Below are positions 22,133 to 34,200 of a DNA stretch of 64,000 nucleotides, piece after piece. Position 1 is the first letter of the stretch, and each line of letters begins with the position of its first letter. Where the stretch lies: NCBI GenBank assembly GCA_963662175.1, contig OY759225.1:310001-374000 (forward strand), read 5' to 3'. The notes under the pieces were generated by a model. It did no database searches. It was given only the letters and a program-made list of their open reading frames with translations, and was not told the DNA's origin. The stretch is from Aradus depressus. Taxonomy: Eukaryota; Arthropoda; Insecta; Hemiptera; Aradidae. A program made the translations under genes and the position numbers.

Positions 22133-24091
22133 ATGGATAAACAATTAGTTTTTGAGGATATTGACCAATCTGAGGAAGCAAGTGTTGAGAGTGGGGTAGA
22201 AAGTTTAAATATTCCGGTGTCGGCAGGGACAAGGTCACACAAAATAAATGTTATAAACGAGGGACAAGAAACCAAAGATTCTGATATGGAAAAAATGATA
22301 GAAAAAATATTGAAAGGAGTAGGATCACAAATAGCTAATTTAGAAAGTAAAATGGGGACACAAATAGCTGATTTAAGAAGTGATATGGGAAATTTAGAAA
22401 AAAATTTAGAAAGTAAAATGGGGACACAAATAGCTGATTTAAGAAGTGATATGGGAAATTTAGAAAAAAATTTAGAAAGTAAAATGGAGACACAAAGTGC
22501 TAATTTAGAAAGTAAAATGGAGACACAAATAGCTAGTTTAAGTAGTGAAATAGGAAATTTAGGAAGTGGAATGAGTAATTTAGAAAGTAAAGTGGGGTCA
22601 CAATTTACTAATTTAGAAACTGAAATAGGGTCAAATATAGAAAAAATAATAAATCGGTTAGAGAAAGCTGAGGAAAATTGCGATGCGCGTTTTCAAATTT
22701 TAGAAACGAAATTAGTTTCAGATAAACAAGAGAACGAAGAGAAATATAATAAAATTTATGAAAAGGTAGAGAAAATAGAAGATAGTTTAATTGAGGAAAT
22801 AAAAGAAAACCAAAAGTTAAGTAACACCGTTGATAAAAATTCAAAAAAAATATCAGGTTTAGAGGGGGAGTTAAACATTTTTCGGAAAGAAATCGGGCGC
22901 GAGTTAGAAAATAAACAAATGAAAGTTTGTAAAGAATTTTCCATGGTAAAAGATGTTCAAAGTAATTTTGAAAGTAAAATCACAGAATTACAGGAAAAAA
23001 TAGAACATTCCGTTGAACAGCTGTCAGATAGAATGGAGGCTGTCTCCGTGTCAAATAATTCTCCCAATTTGTTAGCCCACCAAGACTCAGGGTTGTCCCA
23101 TTCCCTTCTGTTACTAAACCAGAGCATACTTAAACAAGGTATCTCAAATGGGAAGTCCTGTTCCTTCAGGAACAGTACTAAAGATAACCCAAAGGAATTT
23201 TTAGACAATTTAGAAATACAATTTAAATTATGGGGGGGGAAAGTAAAATTAAATGAATTTTTAGTTAATTATTTAAAGGAGGAAAGCCTTGTTTTTTGGC
23301 AAATTAATAGCCACAAGGTAGGGAACTTTGAAGAATTCATGGAACTTTTTAAGGCCAAATTTTGGGGTACACATTTTGACTCCATTGTAATGAAGGAATT
23401 AGGACAGGGATCTTATTTTACTAACGGGAAAGGGCTTAACCCACAAGAATATTTTTCCAATCTTGTATTAAGAGCAAGATCTTGCCAGTACCAGATGCCG
23501 GAGGAATTTGTTTGTAAAAACATGGCGAATCACTTTGGGCAAGAGGTAGAAAGTATAATTATTTACCAGGGAATAAGGAAAATCGAAGATTTTGTAGAAG
23601 TGCTGGATAGGATTGGGAGAGATAGAATCAATAATAATAAAAGTTGGGGAAATAAAAGTTATAGTGGAAACCATTTTGAGGTTGGGAATAATTCGGGGGA
23701 AAATCTATTTAGAAGGAGAGAACAAAGATGGGCAGGGCCAAGCCAGGACATAAGAAAAAATCAGGAAAAGGGAGGTTTCCAAGAAAATAGAAATAGACAG
23801 GGGAATCAAAATTATAATAACAGATATGTCCCAATGAATTATAATCGGAATCAAAATAGGTTCGTTAGAAATCCACAAAATGAGGGACAAAATAGTAGGT
23901 ATCAATATTCCCCCCAATCTGGAGATAGAATCCCAGAACCATATGGCCAAGACAGGGATTGGCAGTATAAAAGACAATTCAATAAGCCTTATCTGAGACC
24001 CTTAATGAGTCAGGATCAGAAACCTCCTGATCAGATGAGGAAACAAAATTTTAATAACAATAATAAAGTCACTGATAAGATTTCAGAGTGA
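22133..24091 (+). CDS. gag: Gypsy Gag polyprotein
   Basis: This 652-residue structural protein starts at ATG 22133, about 200 bp after the primer binding site. Residues about 50-300 form a long coiled coil with 22-residue repeats (LESKMGTQIADLRSDMGNLE), encoded by 66 bp tandem units at 22342, 22408 and 22474. Residues about 355-470 match the retrotransposon Gag core (NPKEFLDNLEIQFKLW, FEEFMELFKAKFW, NPQEYFSNLVLRA). The C-terminal 150 residues are rich in Asn, Arg, Gln and Tyr and contain no CCHC knuckle. The frame ends in TGA (24089-24091), directly followed in the same frame by pol. Confidence 0.93.
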   Translation: MDKQLVFEDIDQSEEASVESGVESLNIPVSAGTRSHKINVINEGQETKDSDMEKMIEKILKGVGSQIANLESKMGTQIADLRSDMGNLEKNLESKMGTQIADLRSDMGNLEKNLESKMETQSANLESKMETQIASLSSEIGNLGSGMSNLESKVGSQFTNLETEIGSNIEKIINRLEKAEENCDARFQILETKLVSDKQENEEKYNKIYEKVEKIEDSLIEEIKENQKLSNTVDKNSKKISGLEGELNIFRKEIGRELENKQMKVCKEFSMVKDVQSNFESKITELQEKIEHSVEQLSDRMEAVSVSNNSPNLLAHQDSGLSHSLLLLNQSILKQGISNGKSCSFRNSTKDNPKEFLDNLEIQFKLWGGKVKLNEFLVNYLKEESLVFWQINSHKVGNFEEFMELFKAKFWGTHFDSIVMKELGQGSYFTNGKGLNPQEYFSNLVLRARSCQYQMPEEFVCKNMANHFGQEVESIIIYQGIRKIEDFVEVLDRIGRDRINNNKSWGNKSYSGNHFEVGNNSGENLFRRREQRWAGPSQDIRKNQEKGGFQENRNRQGNQNYNNRYVPMNYNRNQNRFVRNPQNEGQNSRYQYSPQSGDRIPEPYGQDRDWQYKRQFNKPYLRPLMSQDQKPPDQMRKQNFNNNNKVTDKISE

Positions 24092-27000
24092 CATGTACGG
24101 GCAGAGAGTCAGAATCAACCTTGCTTTGAGGATGGGTTGATGTCGTTACGGAAGGAGTTTAATGAAATATTATTATCAGAAGAGACATGGGACCAAGAAG
24201 TAAATTTAACGTATTGCCCCGAAATAAAAATTAAAATCGGTTCTGTTCAATGTAATGCCCTTTTGGATTGCGGTTCGATGGTTAACGCGGTAAATGAAAG
24301 ATTTTTCTATAAAAATAAAGATAATTTTAAGCATGAGATTTTGCCTATCTCAAATGTAAGTATAATAACTGCAGTAAATAAAAGATCAAAGCCCATCAGG
24401 TATCAGATTATATCGGCAATTTCTTTTCATACGCATAATATTGATATCCGATTTTTAATAGTCCCCGAATTAAGCTATAATATAATTTTAGGAAGCGAAT
24501 TTTTTAATAGTCATGCCGTAATTTTAGATTTCAAAGACAAAATACTGCAGTTAAATTCAGATCCCGGGAACATAATTAAAATCCCTTTCGTAACAGATGT
24601 CGATTCAACCCAGACAATTACTCAAAAAATACAATGTATTGAGGGACTGGAAAATTCAATTTTCGAAAGCAAGATTGATCTGTTCGAAGATAAGATTCAG
24701 GACATATTGTCAGAAAATGATTCTCTGCCTCCACCTGTTATTCAGGAATTTAAAGAAATTCTAAATAAATATGAACATATATTTTCAAATGAACCCGGTC
24801 TGATCAGAGGATTTCAGTATCGTTTGATGGTCAATGATGATACCCCGTATTTCATAAAGCCATATAAAATAAAAGAGTACCAAAGGGAGGCTGTCCATTC
24901 TGAGGTGCAGGCAATGCTTCAAGCAGGCATAATTGCTAGGAGCCGTAGTCCTTATGTTAACCCGATGGTAGTAGTTGGAAAGTCAAATGGAAAGGTCAGA
25001 ATTTGTTTAGATGCGAGAAAACTAAATGCCCGTTTGATCCCAGACTATCAGATGTCCCAATCAATTGATGACATATTACGTCATTGTGGAGACACAAAAT
25101 TTTTAAGTACGGTGGACCTCACTAAAAGTTTTTGGCAAATTGAGTTGCACCAAGAAAGCCAGCCATATACTGCCTTTATGTATGAAGGAGTTGTTTATCA
25201 ATTTCGTAGAGTTCCCTTCGGTTTGTCCATTTCACTAGCTGCCTTAAGCAGAGGACTCCAACATATCCTTTCGCAATTTTATGACCAAATTCATCCGTAT
25301 GTAGATGATTTGTTATGTTTGTCAAAATCCTCCCACTCCCATTTAAATTTGTTAGAATCCCTATTTTCCACTCTATCTGAGAATGGTGTAACTGTAAATA
25401 TAGAAAAATCAAAATTCTTTAGAAGAGAAGTAGATTATGTCGGATTTATTCTAAGTGTAGATGGAATCAAGCCCCAACCAGAGAAAGTCAGTAGTATAAA
25501 GAACTTTCCCACTCCAACTAATATCACAGAATTGAAAGGCTTTATAGGGTTAACCAACTATTATCAGCGATTCACAAAGGACTATGGACAATGTATTGGG
25601 GGATTATCTCATTTACTTCGAAAGGGTGTTAAGTGGCAATGGGGGTTACAAGAAGAAAACATTTTTAATAAGGCAAAGAGTATATTTTTAGACAACGTAA
25701 TACTGAGACATCCAAATTTTTCTAAACCTTTTTATTTACAAACAGACGCCAGTGGTTTTGCAATAGCTTCACAACTTTACCAACTTACAGACGAAAAGGA
25801 GAAGGGAGTTGTGGCATTTGCCAGCCGAGTACTTAGGACAGCCGAAAAAACATATACAATAACAGAACTAGAATTGCTTGCCATCGTATGGTCAGTTCAG
25901 AAATATGAAACTTATTTGGCTGGTAGAAAATTTTTTATAGAAACCGATCATAAAGCCCTTATATTTATAAAAAACTGTAAGAACACAACAAGTCGCCTCA
26001 TGAGGTGGAGTTTATTTTTACAGCAGTTTAATTTTGAAATTTTACATATTAGTGGTAAAGCGAATGTGGTAGCCGACACTCTGTCGAGACAAATAACAAC
26101 AAATGATACACACAATATTAAACACAGAACAAATGATATACAAATTAACAACATTATCCAAAATACACCAATCAACAAGATAGTTAAGGAGTTCCACAAT
26201 AAATATACTACTCACGATTTACCTCAACATATTTTAAATAAATTATTCCAAACTCCAAATACACTAACAGAATACAAAACATTGAAATACAAATATGTCA
26301 ACAATCTCATTTTGTCACAACGTGCTTATAAACCCTTTAGAATATTAGTGCCAGACACAGTCAAATCACAATTTATAGAAACAATACACAACACGTACTT
26401 ACACATCGGAGTTCATAAACTATTTCAATTGATCAACCCACACTACCACATCGCTCACTTAATGGAGAAAATCAGTAAAATCTTGCGTACGTGTCATAAA
26501 TGCCAACTGAATAAGATTTCAAATAAGACCTACTATTCAAAATACAACTGGATTGAGACAACAGAGCCCTTACAACTAGTTAGTGTAGACTTTTTAGGAC
26601 CATTGCCACGGGGAAGACGCGGAGTGAGATATATATTCGTGATGATCGATAATTTTTCAAAATATGTTAAGCTATATGACGTAGGAAAGGCAACAACACG
26701 CGCAGCGTTGCGGTGCGTTGACAGATTCATAACAGAACTAGGAAAACCGACAAAAATACTAATGGACCATGGGACACAATTTACTAGTCGTCAGTGGCAA
26801 CAGACTTTGACTGAATACAACATTAAATACGTATACGCTTCGATAAGACACCCCCAAAGTAATTTAAGTGAACGGACTAACAGAGATATAGGGAATTACC
26901 TCCGGACAGTACTGACAGACAGACATACCGCATGGGCCAACCACTTGAAGGACGTAGAATTTGTGATAAATAATACCTACCATTCCACAATAAAGGCCTA

Positions 27001-27433
27001 TCCATGCGAGGTCATATTAGGGATTAGACATCAGACGCCATGGTCCAAACTGTACTATAAGACGATTAATAAAGACGAAAACCAACAGACAGATGAAACA
27101 CACCTTGGAGAAGGATACATTAGAAGACTAAGGGACCAAGTTGTCGACAATATTAAAATCGCGGGGAAAATAAATTCGCGGAAATACGATGAAAGTCATC
27201 AATTATATAAATTTAGCATAGGGGATTTAGTAGCAGTCAAATCATTAAGGACTTGTGAAAATGTCGAAACCCAAGCTACTAAATTCCAGAGTATTTTTGA
27301 GGGACCGTATAGAATCAAGACTAGTTACGGGGACACTACTTACTTACTAACTGACATTGACAATCCTGAATTAGAAAGGGGAAAATTTCATTCCACATTA
27401 TTAAAGCCATATTATCGTAAAGAAATAGGTTAG
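24092..27433 (+). CDS. pol: Gypsy Pol polyprotein (protease, RT, RNase H, integrase)
   Basis: The frame is in phase with gag and open from the base after its TGA; the first internal ATG is 24140. The protease has LLDCGSMVNAV, with Cys where DTG or DSG proteins have Thr or Ser, and a distal NIILGSEF. Reverse transcriptase motifs are RICLDARKLN, STVDLTKSFWQIEL and YVDDLLCLS (25298-25324). RNase H shows QTDASGFAIASQL, TITELELLAIVW and FIETDHKAL. Integrase shows HIGVH with CHKCQLNK (zinc finger), SVDFLGPLPRGRRG, LMDHGTQFTS and NLSERTNRDIG (D,D,E). All key residues appear intact, so it is probably expressed as a Gag-Pol read-through product. Confidence 0.94.
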   Translation, partial: HVRAESQNQPCFEDGLMSLRKEFNEILLSEETWDQEVNLTYCPEIKIKIGSVQCNALLDCGSMVNAVNERFFYKNKDNFKHEILPISNVSIITAVNKRSKPIRYQIISAISFHTHNIDIRFLIVPELSYNIILGSEFFNSHAVILDFKDKILQLNSDPGNIIKIPFVTDVDSTQTITQKIQCIEGLENSIFESKIDLFEDKIQDILSENDSLPPPVIQEFKEILNKYEHIFSNEPGLIRGFQYRLMVNDDTPYFIKPYKIKEYQREAVHSEVQAMLQAGIIARSRSPYVNPMVVVGKSNGKVRICLDARKLNARLIPDYQMSQSIDDILRHCGDTKFLSTVDLTKSFWQIELHQESQPYTAFMYEGVVYQFRRVPFGLSISLAALSRGLQHILSQFYDQIHPYVDDLLCLSKSSHSHLNLLESLFSTLSENGVTVNIEKSKFFRREVDYVGFILSVDGIKPQPEKVSSIKNFPTPTNITELKGFIGLTNYYQRFTKDYGQCIGGLSHLLRKGVKWQWGLQEENIFNKAKSIFLDNVILRHPNFSKPFYLQTDASGFAIASQLYQLTDEKEKGVVAFASRVLRTAEKTYTITELELLAIVWSVQKYETYLAGRKFFIETDHKALIFIKNCKNTTSRLMRWSLFLQQFNFEILHISGKANVVADTLSRQITTNDTHNIKHRTNDIQINNIIQNTPINKIVKEFHNKYTTHDLPQHILNKLFQTPNTLTEYKTLKYKYVNNLILSQRAYKPFRILVPDTVKSQFIETIHNTYLHIGVHKLFQLINPHYHIAHLMEKISKILRTCHKCQLNKISNKTYYSKYNWIETTEPLQLVSVDFLGPLPRGRRGVRYIFVMIDNFSKYVKLYDVGKATTRAALRCVDRFITELGKPTKILMDHGTQFTSRQWQQTLTEYNIKYVYASIRHPQSNLSERTNRDIGNYLRTVLTDRHTAWANHLKDVEFVINNTYHSTIKAYPCEVILGIRHQTPWSKLYYKTINKDENQQTDETHLGEGYIRRLRDQVVDNIKIAGKINSRKYDESHQLYKFSIGDLVAVKSLRTCENVETQATKFQSIFEGPYRIKTSYGDTTYLLTDIDNPELERGKFHSTLLKPYYRKEIG

Positions 27434-29578
27434 AATAGGATAGGGACTTATGTTGTTTGAGGCCTTGGAAGCAAAGCAGGATGGATAGTAAAGCCACTAA
27501 TTACTATCAGACAGCTATTAAGTTCAAAATCTGGTGAATTCTATTTGTTGATGGTGCTGTAATTTTACGTATAATATATTTTAATTATTATTTAAATCCC
27601 ATTGTTGAAATGAATTGTTATTAATATAGATGTTGTAAATAGTTTTTTTTTTAGATTCGATAAATTTTAAGAGAAAAATTAAATAAATAATAATAATCAA
27701 ATAAATCGCGTCAGTTGCGATATGGAATTTTTTTTTATCTTATCGAACTAAATAGTAACTTAATTTTTTAGTATTTTATAGATATAGACAATTCATTTTA
27801 GATTTCGGAAGTTAATTTTTTTAGGGGAGAAGATTTTTTTGTAAATAAGCTATATTGATAATAGTTTGAATTTATATATAATATTTATGCGTTTTTTTTT
27901 ATTATTTTAATTATTGGTGATGGTTGTTTAGTTAGTAGTATTAAGGGTTTAAAAAAAAAAAAAAAAAAAATAGTTTATAAAGTTAGTTCGTTTAATTTTG
28001 TTTATTGACCAAGTTGAATTATTTATATAGATTTTAAAGAAGTAATAGGGATAAAGGAATTAAAAGATTTTAGTAAGGGATTTTAAGGAATCTATATTTG
28101 ATTTTTTTATATGGGTATTTTTTTTTGAATCGATAAGAAGTATTTGAGAGAATTTAATGGTTGATATAAGTACATATTTTTTTGAATTAATAAGAAGTAA
28201 TTGAGAAAAGTGGTTGAAATAAGAATATATTTTTTAATTGATAAAAGGAGAGATTAATTAAGAAGTATTATTGGTCGAGACACAATATTGTTTTAAGAAT
28301 TTAATGGGAAGAAAGGAATTTGAAAATTTTTCGATGGGAAATTATATTTAGAATTTTTTATGGATAACTGTAAATTTTGTTTTTTCGATAGGAAGATGAT
28401 TCTGGTCGTTTTTTTTGGTAAAACCATTTTAAGATAGAAAATGACAGTTTTAAAAAGGGTAAGGTAGGAAAGAAAGGAATAACATGCGCGGTATAAAAGG
28501 TTTTATAAATATATTTATCCAGAATTGATTCATAAAAGAGCAAAGAATAATTAGAAAAATATATAGGGATGTTTTTTTTTTGTTTGTATGTGACGTTAGT
28601 AAAACTTCGCGGAGAATTAATATGGAGAAAGGTTATTATGTGAAAATGGGCTATTTGTTTAAGAGTATATAGATGAGAATTTTATTTATTATGAGATTGC
28701 CTACCCAGAGAAAGGAGGAATCTATCTGTACTACGACGATATAATTATGAGATGCCCTACCCAAGGAAGGGAGGATCCATGAAATCTACGACGATATAAA
28801 GTAATAATATGTGTTAGAAACATATGAGATATTTTTTTTTGAGTATATGAGATTATTTTTTGATGTTAAGAGAAATAAAGAATAGGTAGGGAATGGGTGA
28901 AGACCTGAGTAGCGTCATATATATATATATATAATAAGAAACATGTAATTAAAAAGGGGGGATATATTGAATAAATAAGAAAATAAGATGGATTTTTGAT
29001 TGCTCGAATGTAGATGATAGGGTGAAATATTTATAAAATGAGACCATAGAACGAAAGTTTTGAATTTAGAAGGCAACCCATTTCTTTTTTGTCATTGATA
29101 ATAAGAAAAGAAAAATTTTTCGACCCAGATTTTTTTGAGAAATTTAAGTATTAAAGTGTAATTGTTAGAATTGGTTATCCATATTGTAGAGAAGATTAGT
29201 TATGTTTTTTTTTTTTGGCATAGAATAATTTAATTACTGTAAAATAAGAAGAAAGGACGAAAATTATGTAAAATAAATATTGAAGTTTTTGTACCCATAG
29301 TAAAATTTAATAATTTGTTTTTTTTATATTAATTATAAATTTCTTGTAAATATATATTATTCAAACCCTAGTTAGTAAGTTCTGTTGTTTGTTTTTGAAA
29401 TTCGTGTACAGTTTAAGAATAAAGGAGATGATTTTTTTTTGTTAATTATAGATTTAATATAAAGATAAGTTGTTTAAACATTAGTTTTTTTTTTGTATAA
29501 CTTTTTTTTGTTTCGTTTTTTTTAATGGAAATTATTGTAGGTAGAAATAAAATTGTCCTACGTACAATTTTAGTAAAC
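27434..29578 (+). other. Gypsy 3' non-coding region, 2.1 kb, AT-rich
   Basis: Lies between the pol stop and the polypurine tract. It is dominated by T-runs and AT-rich sequence with no domain-bearing frame and no env. It contains a two-copy ~55 bp repeat at 28690-28798 and a (TA)n run near 28917-28933. Confidence 0.75.
28690..28798. repeat. Two-copy 55 bp direct repeat in the gypsy 3' region
   Basis: Unit 1 (28690-28743) and unit 2 (28746-28798) share TATGAGAT, GCCTACCCA or CCCTACCCA, a GGAGGA core and CTACGACGATATA. They are conspicuous islands of mixed composition in otherwise AT-rich sequence. Confidence 0.75.
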
Positions 29579-29590
29579 TAAGGGGAGGGT
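29579..29590 (+). promoter_or_regulatory. Polypurine tract
   Basis: AAGGGGAGGG lies immediately before the 3' LTR start (29593), where plus-strand priming is expected. Confidence 0.75.
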
Positions 29591-29592
29591 AA

Positions 29593-30719
29593 TGTAATGT
29601 AATCAATTTGCGACTGCATCTAAATATATTGTAAAATATAAAGTTTGTAATGTTAATAGTATTTGTGGACAGTAATGGTGAAAGAAACCCTTAATTCTAT
29701 AGGCGGGCTAGGGAGACCCGGATCAGGTAGAAGGAGCTTATCCCATTTTGCCTCCGTCAAGAAAGAAGCTGACAGGATGCAATAAAAGAAGGCACCAACA
29801 GTCACCTGGAGGAATATTTATATAGCTTTTACAACCAGGATTTTACAATCTGGCTACAGTCAGGTACCAGATTGGAGCTCCAAGCCCGTTGTTAGTGGCC
29901 CATAAAGCTATCTGGACTGCCAAAGTAAAGCTCACAAGGACAAATTAAAGGAGACACCGCGAAGTTCCCCTGAATGACAGAGAAGAAAGGAGAAGAAAGA
30001 AGGAGAAGAGTAGGGGAAACTGGTAGAAAATGGGGGAAGATGGCAGTCCGAGTTCCAGTCGAGATCCACCAGAGTCAGTTCCAGTCGAGATCCACCAGAG
30101 TCAGTTACAGTCGAGATCCACCAGTGGAAGTGGACACTTCACTTTCCTGGACCAGTGGAAGCCTTCAGCTCCAGTCGAGATGAGCCGTTGATGCCTAGAC
30201 CTTGAGGAGGAACTCAGCCAGCCGACAGCCCTCTTTCTACCCTCTGGCCATCGCAGACCTCCCTGGCCTCCAATCATCAGTTATCGTCTCCAGCCCCGTC
30301 TCTCTACAGTTTTCAGTAGTAATAAGGTTCATATTTTATGTTATATTTTTTTTTTATTCTTAATTATTAATTTTTTTGATTTGATTTGTAATTATACTCT
30401 TTTAAATATGAGTTTCTAATTTTTCAGTAGTTTGTTTCCCATGCCATCACAAGTCAATATTGATTTAAGAATTTGGTTTTTCAAAACTCTTTTCGCTGAA
30501 CGAATCCTTTCGCCTTTGGTTATAGAAATCCAATTCGTATATTCAAATCAGTAAATTTAAATGATCGTCTATTACCTAAGCGATCTGGCATCCTATGGAC
30601 ATTTTAAATTAGTAAAGACACAGCAGTTTTATAGAAAATCTCCGCAATTTCGATTAAAGTAAATTCAAAATACCACATTTTATATATTAAAACCGCGACG
30701 CGCAACCGTCAATATTACA
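29593..30719 (+). repeat. 3' LTR
   Basis: Same 1127 bp sequence as 20807-21933 with a handful of substitutions. Ends CGTCAATATTACA, followed by the CAGT duplication. Confidence 0.96.
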
Positions 30720-30723
30720 CAGT

Positions 30724-31075
30724 ATTACATTTAAAAATCTTATTCAAAGTGTGTTGTATTCAGTAAATTTTCCGATTGGGATAATATTCGGAAGAAGCGT
30801 CTACTTACAATTCTGAGCATGCCGTCCTTCGGTGTTATACATGTATTATAATTAAAAATCTTATTCAAAGTGTGTTGTATTCAGTAATTTTTCCGATTGG
30901 AGAATATGTGGGAAAAATCATCGACCTACACTTTTGAGAATGCCATCCTATGTATTAAATTAAAAAATAATTCCAAGCGTGTTGTATTCAGTAATTTTTT
31001 AAATATTGAATTTTTCTATAGTTTTATTAAATTTGATATATGTTGTTAACAGGTGTGAGCAATCGTTTGACTCGT
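30724..31075. repeat. Polinton terminal-repeat remnant with ~118 bp tandem units
   Basis: Three units share AAAGTGTGTTGTATTCAGTA and CCGATTGG. Two of them end in GAGCATGCCGTCCTTCGGTG or a decayed version. The third runs into the TATTGAATTTTTCTATAG block. They match 45043-45105 and 45655-45890 in the second Polinton. Confidence 0.75.
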
Positions 31076-31136
31076 CTATCATCGGATGTGTTCGGCTATA
31101 AGCGGCTCCCTTCAGGTTTGATCGGTTTCTCCATCC

Positions 31137-31169
31137 TATAAGAATAAGCTGTGTTTCAGTCTTCATTGA
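31137..31169 (+). promoter_or_regulatory. Possible promoter of polB copy 1
   Basis: CCTATAAGAATA at 31135-31146 with TTTCAGTCTTCATT initiator-like sequence 21-28 nt downstream. The spacing is less exact than in the second Polinton. Confidence 0.4.
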
Positions 31170-31256
31170 GACTTTGAGGTGGCAACATCGCTGAGATCTG
31201 TGAAGGTGAATTGTACTTTGAACATTCGGTTATCTTGGGGTAAATACTGATTTATC

Positions 31257-34200
31257 ATGCATAAGTGCAATTATTTTGGAGATGAAATACTCCTTAAAAT
31301 GAATTTTGACATACATATGGCTTTAAATCATGGGGTTAGACCTAATAATTTTGTGTGTAAACATTGCAAGTCGAGTTTCAATAAATCCTGTCACCTAAAG
31401 CGACATGAACTTAGTTGTGGAAAGGTCTATAAGTGTAAACACTGCGGCCATGAGTTTCCCAATAGGTTTAATGGTAGTCGACATGAGTCTGTGTGTAATG
31501 ATGTTCCGGTTATGAAAACAACTAAAAATGAACCTCTTAAGAAAACTTTATTAAAGCTTGTACCTAATGAGTCTAATCTGGTTCTCTATGATACTTCTTT
31601 CGAGGGTAGAGTTAAGTCTTATTTTGTAAGATCCAATAAACACGGGGACCTGGCATGCTTTTTGGAAGATGTGCGTGATTGCTTAAAGAAAAAAATCTTG
31701 GAACAACTTCAGATCCATTCGGCTTTAAAAGTTAAGTTCCTAGTAGAGTGCTTGTTTGAAAATGTCGTAGGCGATCTAACGGATAAAGCTTTCAAGACTA
31801 AAAATCGTTCTATCTTTAAGGATACCAATATAGACGAATACTTAGATGTATCTTTTAAGAGATTAACTGTTGAGATGGAAGAAGCGCAAATGAAGAAGAG
31901 CGGATGGTTTCTTACTGCTGTGGATGGCTTAAGGTTGCGTATAAATCGATACCAACCTCTTCGTGGAAGTACGTACATTCCCTTACCTATAAACATTGAA
32001 GCCCGGAAAGCATGTGTAAATGTTAAAAACTTGGACCACCTCTGTTTTCAGTATTCCATCCTAGCAAAATTTGTAGGAAAGGATCCTCAGCGGGTAAATA
32101 ACGATAAACATTTGGAGCACGGGTATGACTTCTCTTGTGTATCTTTCCCGACTCCTTTGAATGAAATAAAAAAATTTGAAAAAATCAATAATATTTCCCT
32201 AAATGTGTTCGGGTTGGACGAAAACAATAATGTGTACCCTATTAAAGTTGTCGAAACGGAAAAAACCCAGCACCGCGATTTGTTGCTGTTGGATAATGGT
32301 GTTAAGCAGCACTATGAATACATTAAAAATTTCGAAAGGCTCGTACGGTCACAAATTACTAAGCGTGAAAACAAAATTATAATTTGTAAGCGATGCTTTC
32401 AGCATTTTGACAATCAGTATGGCAGGTTAAGTGAGGATAAATTGCGAGAACATAAAATTTATTTTGACAAAAACAGTCCTGTTAGGATAGAGCTCCCCAA
32501 GGACTCCATTTTGGAATTCAAAAATGTTGAGCGGCAGCTCCGACTCCCTTTTGTAATATATGCGGATTTCGAAACCATGTTGGCTCCTCTCCCCGAAGAT
32601 ACATTAAAGGCGACTGTTCCTTATCAGCGACATGTACCCATGTTTTTTTGCGTGCATGTAGTATCCGATAGTTCTATGAATATACCTCCATACATTTATA
32701 GAGGTGAAGATGCGGGTGCTCACTTTATCAAGTACATCGATTCATTAGCTTTCAAAATTTCAGAAATGTATAAAAAAAATATGCCCATCATTATAACCAA
32801 AGCCGAGGAGATGAAGTGGGAAAAAGATCAAAATTGTTACCTTTGTGAAGGGAGTTTCTCTGAGATTAATCCCAAAGTAAAGGATCATGATCACTTGACC
32901 GGAAAATATAGAGGAGCAGCCTGTAATAGTTGCAACCTACGGTGTAAAACTCCCTCATATATACCTGTAATTTTTCATAATCTATCGAATTATGATGCAA
33001 ACATTATAGTTATGGAGCTGGGTAAAGATTCAGAGCGGGTTGATGTGATTCCAAATACCGAGGAAAAATACATAAGCTTCACTAAGCATGTTCACGGTGT
33101 TAAGCTTAGATTTATCGACTCTTATCGCTTTTTAAGTCGTAGTCTTGACTATATGGCTAGCGTGCTTCCGAAAACAGCCTTTAAGGAAACATCTAAATAC
33201 TTTACTGAGGATCAGCTTCCTCTTGTGATCAAAAAAGGGGTTTTCTGTTACGATTATGTTGATGCTTGGGAAAAACTCGATGAGAAATGTCTACCTTGAC
33301 TGATACCCCGTTGAGTGAAGAGGACTATGAGCGTGGACTACGTGTTTGGGATATGTTCAAGTGCTCTACCCTTGGAGAATACAGCGACATCTATCTTAAA
33401 ACGGATGTACTCATCCTCGCGGATATTTTCCAGAATTTCCGAGATGTTATGCTTAATAGTCATAAGGTGGACCCCGCACATTATTTCACTGCTCCTGGGA
33501 TGACATGGGATGCGATGTTGAAGCATACTAAGATGAAGTTGGAACAATTAATGGAATATGACATGATATTATTCTTTGAGCGGGGGATCAGGGGAGGTTT
33601 ATGTCAAGTATCCCACCGGTATGCGAGTGCTAATAATAGTTATATGCCCGAGTATGATCCGGAAAAGGAATCCTCTTATATTGCATACTTAGACGCAAAT
33701 AATCTTTATGGACATGCGATGAGTAGACCTCTACCTTATGGGGGTTTTGAATGGGTGAAAGACCCCGAAAGCATAAATATTGAAAACTTGGCTGATAATG
33801 GAGAATTAGGATGGATTCTGGAAATTGACGTAGTCTATCCCTCCGAGTTACACACAGCTCATAACGATTTACCATTTTTACCTGAGACAGTGAGTCCTCC
33901 AGTCGGGAAAGTACACAAATTAGTTGCTCATTTCAATCCTCGCGAGCGATATGTTGTGCATTAGTCAACTTAAAGCAAGCGATTAAACATGGCTTAAAAG
34001 TTAAAAAAATTCATAGGGCGATACAATTTCGACAGTCTCGTTGGTTACAGTCATACATTGATTGTAATACTGAGGTTCGTAAAAAGGCGAAAAATGACTT
34101 TGAAAAAGATTTTTACAAACTTTTGAATAACGCTGTCTTCGGGAAAACTATGGAGAACATAAGAAACCGTATGAACATGATGCTAGTTACAGATTCCAAA

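Larger units (their letters stand above)
20807..30719 (+). mobile_element. Ty3/gypsy LTR retrotransposon, apparently intact and young
   Basis: The 9.9 kb element has two 1127 bp LTRs at an offset of 8786 bp, a primer binding site, gag, pol, a long AT-rich 3' non-coding region and a polypurine tract. The LTRs differ at only a few positions, for example 20829 T versus 29615 C and 21247 G versus 30033 A, so integration was recent. The order protease, reverse transcriptase, RNase H, integrase defines Ty3/gypsy. No env frame is seen. The 4 bp duplication CAGT flanks it. Confidence 0.96.

Noticed and set aside
27434..29592. env gene in the gypsy element
   Set aside because: No frame with a signal peptide, cleavage site or membrane anchor. 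The region is AT-rich non-coding.
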